48,078 bases of DNA from Firmicutes bacterium UBA4916 (GTDB lineage Bacteria; Bacillota; Clostridia; Tissierellales; Tepidimicrobiaceae). The position numbers and the translations under genes were made by a program. The notes beneath the pieces were generated by a model that was given only the letters and a program-made list of their open reading frames with translations, was not told the DNA's origin and did no database searches. Below are positions 32,588-41,423 of this stretch, in pieces (the stretch's first letter is position 1; each line of letters opens with the position of its first letter). The stretch spans positions 1 through 48,078 of the forward strand of contig DHBY01000097.1 of NCBI GenBank assembly GCA_002398845.1. The letters run 5' to 3'.

Positions 32588-34222
32588 TTGAAGGTTGAAA
32601 ATATGGATGGTACTATGCTTAAAAAAGCATTTATTGGAGCAGCACAATTCCTAGACGATAACAAAGAAGAAGTCAATGGATTGAATGTATTCCCTGTACC
32701 AGATGGAGATACTGGTACAAATATGTTCTTAACCATGAAATCAGCTGTAAAGCAAATATTAAATCTTGAAGAGCATAGTGCTGGAAAAATTGCAATAGCA
32801 GTAAGTAATGGGTCTCTAATGGGAGCAAGGGGAAACTCTGGCGTAATACTTTCACAACTCTTTAGAGGTTTTGCTAATGGTTTACGGGAAAAAGAAAGTG
32901 TAAATACTATTGACTTAGCAGAATCTTTTAAACTAGCTTCAGATACTGCTTATAAAGCTGTTATGAAACCTACAGAAGGTACAATATTGACTGTAGCCAG
33001 AGGTTGTGCAGAATATGCATTAAAGATTGCAAAAGATGAAAAAGATATAATTATCTTTATGAAAAAAGTTATAGAACAGGGAAATATTGTACTAAACAAA
33101 ACACCAGAAATGCTGCCAGTTTTAAAACAAGCTGGAGTGGTTGATGCTGGTGGAAAAGGCTTAATGTGTGTTTTAACTGGAGCTTATAATGCAATAACAA
33201 CTGGAGAAGAAATTGTATTAGAGACTCTTAAACCAGAAGTTGTGGAATATAAACCTGTGCCTCATGATATAGACACCGCTAATATTAAATTTGGCTACTG
33301 TACAGAATTTATGATTAATACGAATAAAGGAGAACCTGAAAAACTTAGAAACGATTTGGCTAAGCTTGGAGATTCGTTAATGGTTGTTGGGGGTGAAGGA
33401 TTAATTAAAGTCCATATACATACCAATAGCCCTGGAGAAGTACTAGAAGAAGCCTTAAAATTAGGAGAATTAAATGATATAAAAATAGATAATATGAGAT
33501 ATCAACATGAGCATATAATCGCCAATGAAGATTATACGGAAATAGAAAAACGGAATAATCCTAATAAAAAATATAGTTTTATAGCTGTATCTATTGGCGA
33601 AGGTATAGATACCGTATTTAGTGAGCTAAATGTAGATTATATTATACCTGGTGGACAAACTATGAATCCTAGCACAGAAGATATATTAAATGCTATAAAG
33701 GAAGTAGATGGAGAGAATATAATTATACTACCTAACAATGGAAATATAGTTCTAGCTGCAGACCAAGCAAAAGAATTAAGTGATAAAAATGTCTATGTTT
33801 TCCCCACTAAGACTATTCCCGAAGGTATTACTGCCTTGTTATCCTTCAATTTGGAAGCAGATATCGAGGAAAACTTAGAGGTCATGAAAGAGGCAATTGC
33901 CAATGTAAAAACTGCTCAAGTAACCTATGCAGTTCGAGATACCGAAATAAATGATACAAAGATTAATAAAGATGATATTATTGGAATTTCAAAGGGAAAA
34001 ATAGTTTCTATTGGTAATGATATTGAAGAAGTGGCTTTTAAGCTATTAAAAAATATAATAGATGAGGATTCTTCATTGATTACTATATTTTATGGCAATG
34101 GAACAGAAGAAGATAAGGCCATAGAACTATCCAATAAAATAGAAGAAGAATTTGACGATTGTGATGTTGAAGTAGTATTTGGTGGTCAACCACTCTATTA
34201 TTATATATTTTCAATAGAATAG
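32588..34222 (+). CDS. fakA: DAK2/DhaL-domain fatty acid kinase-like protein (FakA/YloV)
   Basis: This 544-residue protein has the DhaL ATP-binding domain (residues about 10-200) with NVFPVPDGDTGTNM, GARGNSGVILSQLFRGF and VDAGGKGLM. A middle region follows, then a C-terminal DegV-interacting domain with PGGQTMNPSTEDI. FakA phosphorylates exogenous fatty acids bound to FakB (DegV) proteins. No FakB gene is in this window. The TTG start at 32588 lies 8 bases after AGGAGG; ATG 32603 is less well placed. A terminator follows. Confidence 0.92.
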   Translation: MKVENMDGTMLKKAFIGAAQFLDDNKEEVNGLNVFPVPDGDTGTNMFLTMKSAVKQILNLEEHSAGKIAIAVSNGSLMGARGNSGVILSQLFRGFANGLREKESVNTIDLAESFKLASDTAYKAVMKPTEGTILTVARGCAEYALKIAKDEKDIIIFMKKVIEQGNIVLNKTPEMLPVLKQAGVVDAGGKGLMCVLTGAYNAITTGEEIVLETLKPEVVEYKPVPHDIDTANIKFGYCTEFMINTNKGEPEKLRNDLAKLGDSLMVVGGEGLIKVHIHTNSPGEVLEEALKLGELNDIKIDNMRYQHEHIIANEDYTEIEKRNNPNKKYSFIAVSIGEGIDTVFSELNVDYIIPGGQTMNPSTEDILNAIKEVDGENIIILPNNGNIVLAADQAKELSDKNVYVFPTKTIPEGITALLSFNLEADIEENLEVMKEAIANVKTAQVTYAVRDTEINDTKINKDDIIGISKGKIVSIGNDIEEVAFKLLKNIIDEDSSLITIFYGNGTEEDKAIELSNKIEEEFDDCDVEVVFGGQPLYYYIFSIE

Positions 34223-34223
34223 T

Positions 34224-34256
34224 AAATTCCCTACCAAATGGTAGGGAATTTTGTTT
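34224..34256 (+). terminator. Intrinsic terminator after fakA
   Basis: AAATTCCCTACC (34224-34235) and GGTAGGGAATTT (34240-34251) form a perfect stem around AAAT, followed by TGTTTG. The stem begins at the first base after the fakA stop. Confidence 0.85.
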
Positions 34257-34293
34257 GAACAGTAAATTAATGAATAGGCTTAGGAGGTATAGC

Positions 34294-36336
34294 ATGTCTG
34301 TTCAATATGTAAAAGGGGTAGGCCCTAAGAGAGCAGCTAAATTGAGAAAATTAAATATATATACAGTTGAAGACCTATTATACTTTTTTCCAAGAGAATA
34401 TGATGATAGAACCAATTTTATATATATATCCCAATGTATAGAAGAACAAAAGGCTAGTTTAAAGGTCCAAGTATGTGGATATCCTTCTAAAGCACGTCCT
34501 AGAGGGAATTTATCTATATTGAAGATTCCAGTTAAAGATATATCGGGCCGAGCTAATTTGGTATGGTTTAATCAGGATTATGTCGCTGATAAATTAGCAA
34601 TAGGGGATATAATTTATGTTAATGGGAAAATAAGTAGGTTTGGAGGTGAAATACAGATAGTAAACCCAGTCTTTGAAAAGGGAAAAGGCGATAAGGTTGG
34701 TAAAATCATGCCTATATATCCTTTAACAGAAAGTTTAACTAACAATGAAATGATAAATATAATGACCAATGCTATAAAAGATTATGCAGTCAAAATACCA
34801 GAAACACTTCCTTCCTACTTAAGGGAAGAGTTAAACTTAATTCCAATTTGCGAAGCTATTACTAATATTCATTTTCCAAAAAGTAAAGAATATTATAATG
34901 AAGCTAGAAGAAGGCTTGTATTTGAAGAGCTGCTAACCTTGCAATTAGGTTTATTTTTAATAAAGAATAGGACAAAGGGAATGGATAAAGGCATAAAATT
35001 TTCTCAAACAAGTAGGGTAAATGAATTTATTAAAAAACTGCCATTTGAGCTTACTCACGCACAGAAAAAAGTATATAAAGAAATTGAGGAAGATATGGAA
35101 AAGGAAGAACAGATGAATAGGCTGGTCCAAGGTGATGTAGGTTCAGGAAAGACTATTGTAGCTATACTTGCAATGTTTAAGGCATGGGAATCAGGCTATC
35201 AATCGGTAATGATGGCACCTACAGAGATATTAGCTGCCCAACATTATGAATCAATTTCTAATTTCTTCCTAGATTACGATATAAATTGTGAATTACTGGT
35301 TGGAAGTTTGCCTAATAAGAAGAAAGAACAGATATTAAAGGATTTAAAAAATGGTGATATAGATATATTAGTAGGTACTCATGCAGTTATTCAAGAAAGT
35401 GTAGAATTTAATAAATTGGGATTAGCTATTACTGATGAGCAGCATAGATTTGGTGTAAAGCAAAGAGCAGTACTAAGTCAAAAGGGTCTTAATCCAGATG
35501 TATTAGTAATGACGGCTACTCCTATACCTAGGACCTTAGCGCTAATACTATATGGAGATTTAGATATTTCAATTATTGATGAGCTCCCTCCAGGCAGGAA
35601 GGAGATAGAAACCTATGCAGTTGGATTAGACATGGTAGATAGGATTAATAATTTTGTAAAAAAGCAAGTATTGGAGGGAAGACAGGCTTATATTGTATGC
35701 CCTTTAATTGAGGAAAGTGATACTTTAGATGTTAAATCAGCAGAAGAATTATATCTAACATTAAAAGATGAAGTATATAAAGGATTTAATGTAGGTTTAC
35801 TTCATGGCCGAATGAAACCTCAAGAAAAAGATGATATTATGGATAAGTTTAAAAACAAGGAATTAGATATATTAATTTCTACCACAGTCATTGAGGTGGG
35901 AGTAAACGTACCTAATGCAAATATAATGGTCATATATAATGCAGAAAGATTTGGATTAGCCCAACTTCATCAATTAAGAGGCAGAGTAGGCAGGGGAGAG
36001 TATCAGTCTTACTGTATACTTATAAATGGGAGCAATAGCAAAATCTCAAGAGAACGAATGAGAATATTGCAAAGATCAACAGATGGTTTTTATATTTCAG
36101 AAAAAGATTTAGAATTAAGGGGGCCAGGAGAATTTTTTGGTACTAGGCAGCATGGAATTCCAGATTTAAAAATTGCAAATCTGTTTACAGATATGGGAAT
36201 ATTGAAATTAGCACAAAAAAAAGCAAGTGAAATATTAGAAGAAGATTCTTTGCTTTTAGATGAAAAGCATTCTCTCTTAAGACAAAATATTATAAACATG
36301 TTTAAAGATAGGATAAATGATTTAATTTTTAACTAA
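34294..36336 (+). CDS. recG: ATP-dependent DNA helicase RecG
   Basis: RecG reverses stalled forks and processes recombination intermediates. The 680-residue protein has a wedge/OB domain (about 1-150), a helicase core with GDVGSGKT and DEQHRFGVKQR, and a C-terminal TRG part with LRGRVGRGE. The ATG at 34294 sits behind GGAGG; a frame extended from 34255 would run from the terminator and is rejected. In Bacillus recG follows yloV-sda genes and precedes fapR; here rsmD follows. Confidence 0.97.
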   Translation: MSVQYVKGVGPKRAAKLRKLNIYTVEDLLYFFPREYDDRTNFIYISQCIEEQKASLKVQVCGYPSKARPRGNLSILKIPVKDISGRANLVWFNQDYVADKLAIGDIIYVNGKISRFGGEIQIVNPVFEKGKGDKVGKIMPIYPLTESLTNNEMINIMTNAIKDYAVKIPETLPSYLREELNLIPICEAITNIHFPKSKEYYNEARRRLVFEELLTLQLGLFLIKNRTKGMDKGIKFSQTSRVNEFIKKLPFELTHAQKKVYKEIEEDMEKEEQMNRLVQGDVGSGKTIVAILAMFKAWESGYQSVMMAPTEILAAQHYESISNFFLDYDINCELLVGSLPNKKKEQILKDLKNGDIDILVGTHAVIQESVEFNKLGLAITDEQHRFGVKQRAVLSQKGLNPDVLVMTATPIPRTLALILYGDLDISIIDELPPGRKEIETYAVGLDMVDRINNFVKKQVLEGRQAYIVCPLIEESDTLDVKSAEELYLTLKDEVYKGFNVGLLHGRMKPQEKDDIMDKFKNKELDILISTTVIEVGVNVPNANIMVIYNAERFGLAQLHQLRGRVGRGEYQSYCILINGSNSKISRERMRILQRSTDGFYISEKDLELRGPGEFFGTRQHGIPDLKIANLFTDMGILKLAQKKASEILEEDSLLLDEKHSLLRQNIINMFKDRINDLIFN

Positions 36337-36394
36337 TACTACTAATATCTGAATAAAAATGATAAAATATTTTGTATAAAGATGAGGTGATTTT

Positions 36395-36949
36395 TTGAGA
36401 GTTATTTCAGGACTTAAAAAAGGATATAGATTAAAAGCACCAAAGGGTAGAGATACTAGACCTACTGAGGATAGAATCAAAGAATCTTTGTTTAATATAT
36501 TAAGGAATATTGATGAGAAAAGCATAGTTTTAGATTTGTTTGCAGGCTCAGGTTCTATAGGTATTGAATTTTTAAGTAGAGGTGCTAAAAAAGTTTATTT
36601 TATAGACAAATCCTATTTAAGCATTAAAGTTATTAAAGAAAACTTACAACACACTAATTTAGAAGACAAGGCTAAAGTCATCAAAAATGATTCAATTAGG
36701 AGCATTGAATCATTAGGTAAAGAAAACATTAAATTTAACTATATTTTTATAGATCCGCCTTATGAGCAAAATCTAATTATAATATCCCTTGAAAAAATAT
36801 GGAATGAAAGGATTTTAGATAAGGGCGGAATTATAATAATAGAGCATGAGAAAGAATTAATATTACAAGATGAAATTCATGAATTTAAAAAAATTGATTA
36901 TAGAAATTATGGAAGTAAATCCTTAACCTTTTATACATACAGTAGTTGA
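36395..36949 (+). CDS. rsmD: 16S rRNA m2G966 methyltransferase
   Basis: RsmD methylates G966 of 16S rRNA. The 184-residue protein starts RVISGLKKGYRLKAPKGRDTRPTED, has the SAM motif LDLFAGSGSIGIEFLSRGA, and the catalytic NPPY-like motif DPPY (FIDPPYEQN). The TTG at 36395 after GAGGTGATTTT is the only good start. It is followed by coaD 17 bases later, the ylbH-coaD pair. Confidence 0.95.
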   Translation: MRVISGLKKGYRLKAPKGRDTRPTEDRIKESLFNILRNIDEKSIVLDLFAGSGSIGIEFLSRGAKKVYFIDKSYLSIKVIKENLQHTNLEDKAKVIKNDSIRSIESLGKENIKFNYIFIDPPYEQNLIIISLEKIWNERILDKGGIIIIEHEKELILQDEIHEFKKIDYRNYGSKSLTFYTYSS

Positions 36950-36966
36950 TAAAGGAGAGATGACGA

Positions 36967-37452
36967 ATGGTAGTTATTTATCCAGGTAGTTTTGACCCTG
37001 TAACTTATGGGCATTTGGATATAATAGACAGATGTTCTAAAAAGTTCGATAAGGTAATAGTATCGGTATTAAATAATACATCAAAGAAAAACATGTTTAC
37101 CATAGAAGAAAGAGTAAAACTATTAAAAAAGGTATTAGAAAAGTATGATAATGTAGAAATAGACACATTTTCGGGGCTATTAGTTGATTATGCTAGAGAA
37201 AAAGGTTGTACTACAATGGTTAGAGGTTTAAGAGCAGTATCAGATTTTGAATATGAAATGCAAATGGCTCTTGTAAATAAGAAACTGGTGGACGATATTG
37301 AAACGTTTTTCATGGTGTCTAGTGGTAAATATGCTTATTTAAGTTCAAGTATAGTCAAGGAAGTAGCCATGTTTGGGGGAGATGTTTCCTGTTTTGTTCC
37401 AAAGATTGTAGAAAAAGAATTAAAAGACAAAATAAAGGGAGGTAATGCTTAA
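36967..37452 (+). CDS. coaD: Phosphopantetheine adenylyltransferase
   Basis: CoaD makes dephospho-CoA from phosphopantetheine and ATP. The 161-residue nucleotidyltransferase has the GSFDPVTYGHLDII motif with the HxGH-like TxxH, RGLRAVSDFEYE, and the conserved YAYLSSSIVKE. GGAGAGA precedes the ATG. It completes the CoA set with coaBC in this window. The stop codon touches the start of the next gene. Confidence 0.97.
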   Translation: MVVIYPGSFDPVTYGHLDIIDRCSKKFDKVIVSVLNNTSKKNMFTIEERVKLLKKVLEKYDNVEIDTFSGLLVDYAREKGCTTMVRGLRAVSDFEYEMQMALVNKKLVDDIETFFMVSSGKYAYLSSSIVKEVAMFGGDVSCFVPKIVEKELKDKIKGGNA

Positions 37453-37899
37453 ATGGATGTATTAAAATTGATAGATGAAATAGAAGACATTCTAGAGAAT
37501 GGGTCAACCTTACCTTTCTCATCTAAAGTTATGGTAGATGCAGACGAGCTGTATGAAATCATTAAAGAGATAAGGATTAAGCTTCCAGATGAGATAAAAC
37601 AAGCAAACTGGATAAAAGAAGAAAGGCAAAGAATATTAGCCGAAGCGCAAAAAGATGCAGAAACCGTATTAAATGAAGCAGAATTAAGGCTAGGAGAGTT
37701 AATAGATCAAGATGAAATAACAAAAAAAGCTAAAGAAAGGGCTGAAGAAGTTATTACAAAAGCCCAAAATAATGCTAAGGATATTAGATTAGGTGCATTA
37801 GAATATGCAGACAGTATTTTATTAGAGACTCAAGAAAACTTAAAAAATCTTATTGATACTCTTAATGAAAATAGGCAAGAACTTAGGGGAGGCAAATAG
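37453..37899 (+). CDS. Coiled-coil protein resembling ATPase-type stator subunits
   Basis: This 148-residue protein follows coaD directly (ATG abuts the TAA) and is probably translationally coupled. It is mostly alpha-helical, with a long charged stretch rich in Ala, Glu and Lys (about 45-145: KEERQRILAEAQKDAE, AKERAEEVITKAQNNAK) that resembles V-type subunit E or F-type b stators. The N-terminal part has DVLKLIDEIEDILENGS. No ATPase genes are nearby, so an ATPase role is unlikely. I know no function; homologues are annotated as hypothetical or ATPase in Clostridia. Confidence 0.65.
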   Translation: MDVLKLIDEIEDILENGSTLPFSSKVMVDADELYEIIKEIRIKLPDEIKQANWIKEERQRILAEAQKDAETVLNEAELRLGELIDQDEITKKAKERAEEVITKAQNNAKDIRLGALEYADSILLETQENLKNLIDTLNENRQELRGGK

Positions 37900-39066
37900 T
37901 TATTCCGATGAGGTAAAACAAGATATTAATAACATAATTAAAGAACAAATTAGCATATAGATAGTTATTAATATTGCAAGTTTAATTGAATTTATAAATA
38001 ATATTGGCCACTCTAGGAAATACATAGATTCTGTTGTATGCAAACTTGGCAAAAAAGAAGGTTTAATTATGTTTTTATATTTCAATTCATATAATAGAAA
38101 AGTGTAAAGACAGGAAAAAACTCCATGGAGAAACTTGGCGAATAGATATAAAGCACTATTTATATCTGTACTACTAATAAAGCTTAATGCTTGGCTATGT
38201 ATGGAGAAACCGCTCCATCCAATTAAAAAATTGATAATAATAATTTTATATATTAGATTTATATTAGCCATGGAAACTTTTTTACATCCAGTTGTAATCT
38301 CCAACAAACCAGCTATAAAGCCTTTTAAAGCATCTATATTTATTTTTACTGGAATGATATTGTTTATTGAGTCAATGGTCAAATTGAAAATTTTAGAAGC
38401 AAAAAGAAGCTCTGTTAATACAGAATAAAATATCATAAATCCACCTATTAATGCTATGGTATTTATACTTTTTTTTACACTATTAGCTAGGACGGAGCCT
38501 ATGGAATAATTGATTTTGTTTGTAGGTATTTTATTACTTGTTGATATATCTTCATTTTTTTTATAAAATCTAAATACAAGGCCCAGCGTTATGGCTCCTA
38601 GATAATGAGGATATATTATTAACGGAGCTAAGGAAGGGTTGTTTAACATACCTACTGAAACTGCACCTAGCATAAATAATGGACCAGAAGTGCTAGAAGA
38701 ACAGACCATTCTTTCTGCTTCAGTTTTTGTTATACTTTTGTTTTGCCTTAAATTGGATACAATTTTTACTCCCATAGGGTACCCAGAAACGATACTCATA
38801 GAAAAGGGAAAAGCACCAACGCCAGGCAGATTAAATATTGGTTTCATCAATGGCTCTAAAAGTTTCCCTATTAAATCAATAAAACCTATGCCAATTAAAA
38901 TCTCTGAAACAATAAAAAAAGGCAGTAAAGATGGAACAACTATATTAAACCAAGTTAACAATCCATCGGAAGCACCATCTAATGATAATGTAGGATATTT
39001 CAAAATACCAACTAAAATGCAAATTATAAGTATTAAAAAAGTTATATTTGAAAAGGACTTATTCAT
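37900..39066 (-). CDS. ylbJ: Sporulation integral membrane protein YlbJ
   Basis: This 388-residue membrane protein belongs to the YlbJ family of nucleoside-recognition-domain (Gate) proteins, and in Bacillus it is needed for spore cortex formation. About eight hydrophobic segments alternate with loops. The family blocks PFFIVSEILIGIG, NLPGVGAFPFSMSIVSGYP and MVCSSSTSGPLFMLGAVS are intact. It is convergent with the coiled-coil gene with no spacer. Its presence suggests an endospore former. Antisense open frames within it are shadows. Confidence 0.92.
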   Translation of the reverse strand: MNKSFSNITFLILIICILVGILKYPTLSLDGASDGLLTWFNIVVPSLLPFFIVSEILIGIGFIDLIGKLLEPLMKPIFNLPGVGAFPFSMSIVSGYPMGVKIVSNLRQNKSITKTEAERMVCSSSTSGPLFMLGAVSVGMLNNPSLAPLIIYPHYLGAITLGLVFRFYKKNEDISTSNKIPTNKINYSIGSVLANSVKKSINTIALIGGFMIFYSVLTELLFASKIFNLTIDSINNIIPVKINIDALKGFIAGLLEITTGCKKVSMANINLIYKIIIINFLIGWSGFSIHSQALSFISSTDINSALYLFAKFLHGVFSCLYTFLLYELKYKNIIKPSFLPSLHTTESMYFLEWPILFINSIKLAILITIYMLICSLIMLLISCFTSSE

Positions 39067-39211
39067 ATTTATTATTAACCCCCTTTTTTGGTTGGAAATA
39101 TTAGTTTTGTTTAATAAAACTGCATTTATATATAATCTATATTAAAGTTCTTATTTTAATTATATTTTTCATAATTATTAATATGATATAAAGTATATAT
39201 GGGGTGATTTT

Positions 39212-40015
39212 ATGTTAGAAAGACCAAAGATAGGTTTAGCTCTTGGCTCTGGCGCTGCTAGAGGATTGGCACATATTGGAGTGTTAAAGGCCCTAGAAGA
39301 GATTGGAATAGAAATTGATATGATATCTGGCAGCAGTGCTGGTGCGCTTATAGGTGGATTATACTGTACAGGGATTTCGCCTAATATGATTGAGAACCTA
39401 GCCATTCAAATTGACAAAAAAATGTGGACTGATTTTACTATGCCTAAAAAAGGAATAATAAAGGGAGATAGAATACAAGAGATTTTAAAACTTATTACTG
39501 CAGATAAGAATATAGAAGAGTTAGATAAAAAACTTATAATAGTAGCTACGGATTTAAAAAATGGAGAAGAAATGGTTTTTACCGAAGGGTCAATACACAC
39601 TGCTATAAGAGCCAGTATTTCAATTCCAGGTATATTTGAACCAGTTGAATATAATGGAAGGATACTAGTAGATGGCGGAGTTGTAGATAGGGTTCCTATT
39701 TCTGTCCTTAAGAATATGGGAGCAGATATAGTTATAGGAATAGATGTAGGCTTTAGTAAATATCAAAGTAAATTTATTCATATGTTTGATATTATATTGC
39801 AGTCTATTGATATAATGACAAAGCAAATAATGGAATCAGATTTAGCTTTAGCAGATATAATAATAGCCCCTCCCTTAAGCCATATTGAATCATCAAAGTT
39901 TGAACTAGTAGAAGAATGTGCTAATATCGGCTATGAAAGCACCATGGCTAAAAAAGATAAGATACTTGATATTGTAAATAATTATAAAGATGATAAGTAT
40001 TTACAAGAATTATAA
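39212..40015 (+). CDS. Patatin-like phospholipase family protein (YlbK/RssA-like)
   Basis: The 267-residue protein is a patatin-type serine acyl hydrolase. It has the oxyanion GSGAARGLAHIGVL, the nucleophile Ser42 in GSSAGA, and the catalytic Asp154 in DGG. The start follows GGGGTGATTTT. It corresponds to ylbK, which lies between ylbJ and ylbM in Bacillus. The natural lipid or ester substrate is not known; RssA-type members lack proven activity. It shares a bidirectional terminator with tmcAL. Confidence 0.92.
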   Translation: MLERPKIGLALGSGAARGLAHIGVLKALEEIGIEIDMISGSSAGALIGGLYCTGISPNMIENLAIQIDKKMWTDFTMPKKGIIKGDRIQEILKLITADKNIEELDKKLIIVATDLKNGEEMVFTEGSIHTAIRASISIPGIFEPVEYNGRILVDGGVVDRVPISVLKNMGADIVIGIDVGFSKYQSKFIHMFDIILQSIDIMTKQIMESDLALADIIIAPPLSHIESSKFELVEECANIGYESTMAKKDKILDIVNNYKDDKYLQEL

Positions 40016-40051
40016 AGAAAACATAGCAGAAATATTCTGCTATGTTTTCTT
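40015..40051. terminator. Bidirectional terminator between the patatin gene and tmcAL
   Basis: AAGAAAACATAGCAGA (40015-40030) and TCTGCTATGTTTTCTT (40036-40051) form a perfect 16-bp stem. The last residues of tmcAL (KKT and stop, complement of 40040-40051) are inside the right arm. It serves both convergent genes. Confidence 0.9.
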
Positions 40052-41296
40052 CACATATGGAGTTGTATAATAATCCATATCCATAAATGGCTTAATGGTA
40101 TTTAGTCCAAGGAAATATAAATCCGTTGCTTTTTTATCTAAGGAAATGATTTTATTTAAATACGGATTATCATATTTGTTGTAATCAGCAAACTTAGTTA
40201 TTATTGGCAGATTGGATTTTTCTTTAATTTCTTTTAATAAAACTAAGCCCTTATCATTAGCTCCTAGAACCCTAATATAGGCTGGATAATGTGGTAATAG
40301 TTCATGGAATAGAGTTTTGTCTATACCTAAGATTAAATGTACCAATATTCTTTGGATTCTACTCCTTGTATATCGTTTTGTGACTATGGATTGAATTAAA
40401 TCGTCTAAATCATTATATTGAGTAGATTTCTTAACTATCCGATTTTCAAGTCCTGGTTCTACATCCATTATATTAGATAGTTTATTTCTACCGTTAATCC
40501 TTAATAAATATTGTATTATTAGGGCATAATTATCTAAAGTATTGAATTTTTTATATTTATTGATATAATCTACTAGATGATGAAATGTTGCATATGGTAC
40601 ATACTCTTTTACTGAGTTAATATTATTTTTAAATATTGTATTTCGTATACCAGTAGCACTGGCTATTTTATTGTTTATTTGGGTTTCTCCATATAAACTG
40701 CCAATTCTTTTAATGGTTACAGGCTTTATACGGCTATTTAAAGTTTTTAAGGATTTTAAATATTCAATAGCCAATATATTGTTTGACATTTTTAAAATGT
40801 TTTTTACACTATTATTTTGTTCTATTTTAATGTTAAATTCGTTAAAATAATCTTCCAATGCGTTGGCACGAGATACGGGAAAAGAATGTCCCATATTAAG
40901 ATATTTCTTTAGTTTATGCTTATAATAAGGAGGTTCCTCAACTAAAATATCTGCAATTTTTTGTAATTGTTCTAAATTGCCTAATTCGCTGCCAAAAGCT
41001 ATATAATCTACGATATTAAGACTATCAAGCAAAAGTGTACTGCCATAGGCAAATAGCTCTGCCGTTTGGGTGGAAAACATAACAGGCAATTCTATGACTA
41101 AATCCACTCCATTATCTATAGCCATTTTAGATTTAGTCCATTTATCAACTAGAGATGGTTCGCCCCTTTGAACAAATGAACCACTCATAAGAGCTACCGA
41201 ATAATCTGCACCAGTTTCTATTTTAGCTCTTTCCAAATGGTGCAGATGACCAAAATGGAAAGGATTGTATTCAGTTATTAAACCTACAACTTTCAT
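40040..41296 (-). CDS. tmcAL: tRNA(Met) cytidine acetate ligase (YlbM)
   Basis: TmcAL makes N4-acetylcytidine at the wobble position of elongator tRNA-Met using acetate and ATP. The 418-residue protein starts MKVVGLITEYNPFHFGHLHHL with the HxGH nucleotidyltransferase motif, followed by VALMSGSFVQRGEP. It has ASATGIRNTIF and a C-terminal helical domain. AGGAGG precedes the start on the minus strand. It is encoded opposite ackA, the enzyme that links acetate and acetyl-phosphate; that proximity may be coincidence. It corresponds to ylbM. Confidence 0.94.
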   Translation of the reverse strand: MKVVGLITEYNPFHFGHLHHLERAKIETGADYSVALMSGSFVQRGEPSLVDKWTKSKMAIDNGVDLVIELPVMFSTQTAELFAYGSTLLLDSLNIVDYIAFGSELGNLEQLQKIADILVEEPPYYKHKLKKYLNMGHSFPVSRANALEDYFNEFNIKIEQNNSVKNILKMSNNILAIEYLKSLKTLNSRIKPVTIKRIGSLYGETQINNKIASATGIRNTIFKNNINSVKEYVPYATFHHLVDYINKYKKFNTLDNYALIIQYLLRINGRNKLSNIMDVEPGLENRIVKKSTQYNDLDDLIQSIVTKRYTRSRIQRILVHLILGIDKTLFHELLPHYPAYIRVLGANDKGLVLLKEIKEKSNLPIITKFADYNKYDNPYLNKIISLDKKATDLYFLGLNTIKPFMDMDYYTTPYVKKT

Positions 41297-41324
41297 GATA
41301 CATCCTCCATTATGTTTTATTAAT

Positions 41325-41333
41325 ATTATATCA
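41325..41333 (-). promoter_or_regulatory. Extended -10 ahead of tmcAL
   Basis: On the minus strand TG-A-TATAAT, with TATAAT at 41330-41325, lies about 29 bases upstream of the tmcAL start. No clear -35 is visible. Confidence 0.4.
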
Positions 41334-41357
41334 TAACACTAAAGGATTATTATATCG

Positions 41358-41386
41358 TTGATTTTTTAACAAATATGTAATAATAT
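41358..41386 (+). promoter_or_regulatory. Promoter of ackA
   Basis: TTGATT (41358-41363) and TAATAT (41381-41386) are 17 bases apart, about 38 bases ahead of ackA. Each box matches consensus at four of six positions, so it is moderate. Confidence 0.45.
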
Positions 41387-41423
41387 ATTTTATAGCTAGA
41401 AGAATTAATAGGAGGAATGCATA

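Noticed and set aside
38135..39145. Plus-strand open frames antisense to ylbJ
   Set aside because: They mirror the YlbJ codons, have no ribosome sites and match no family.
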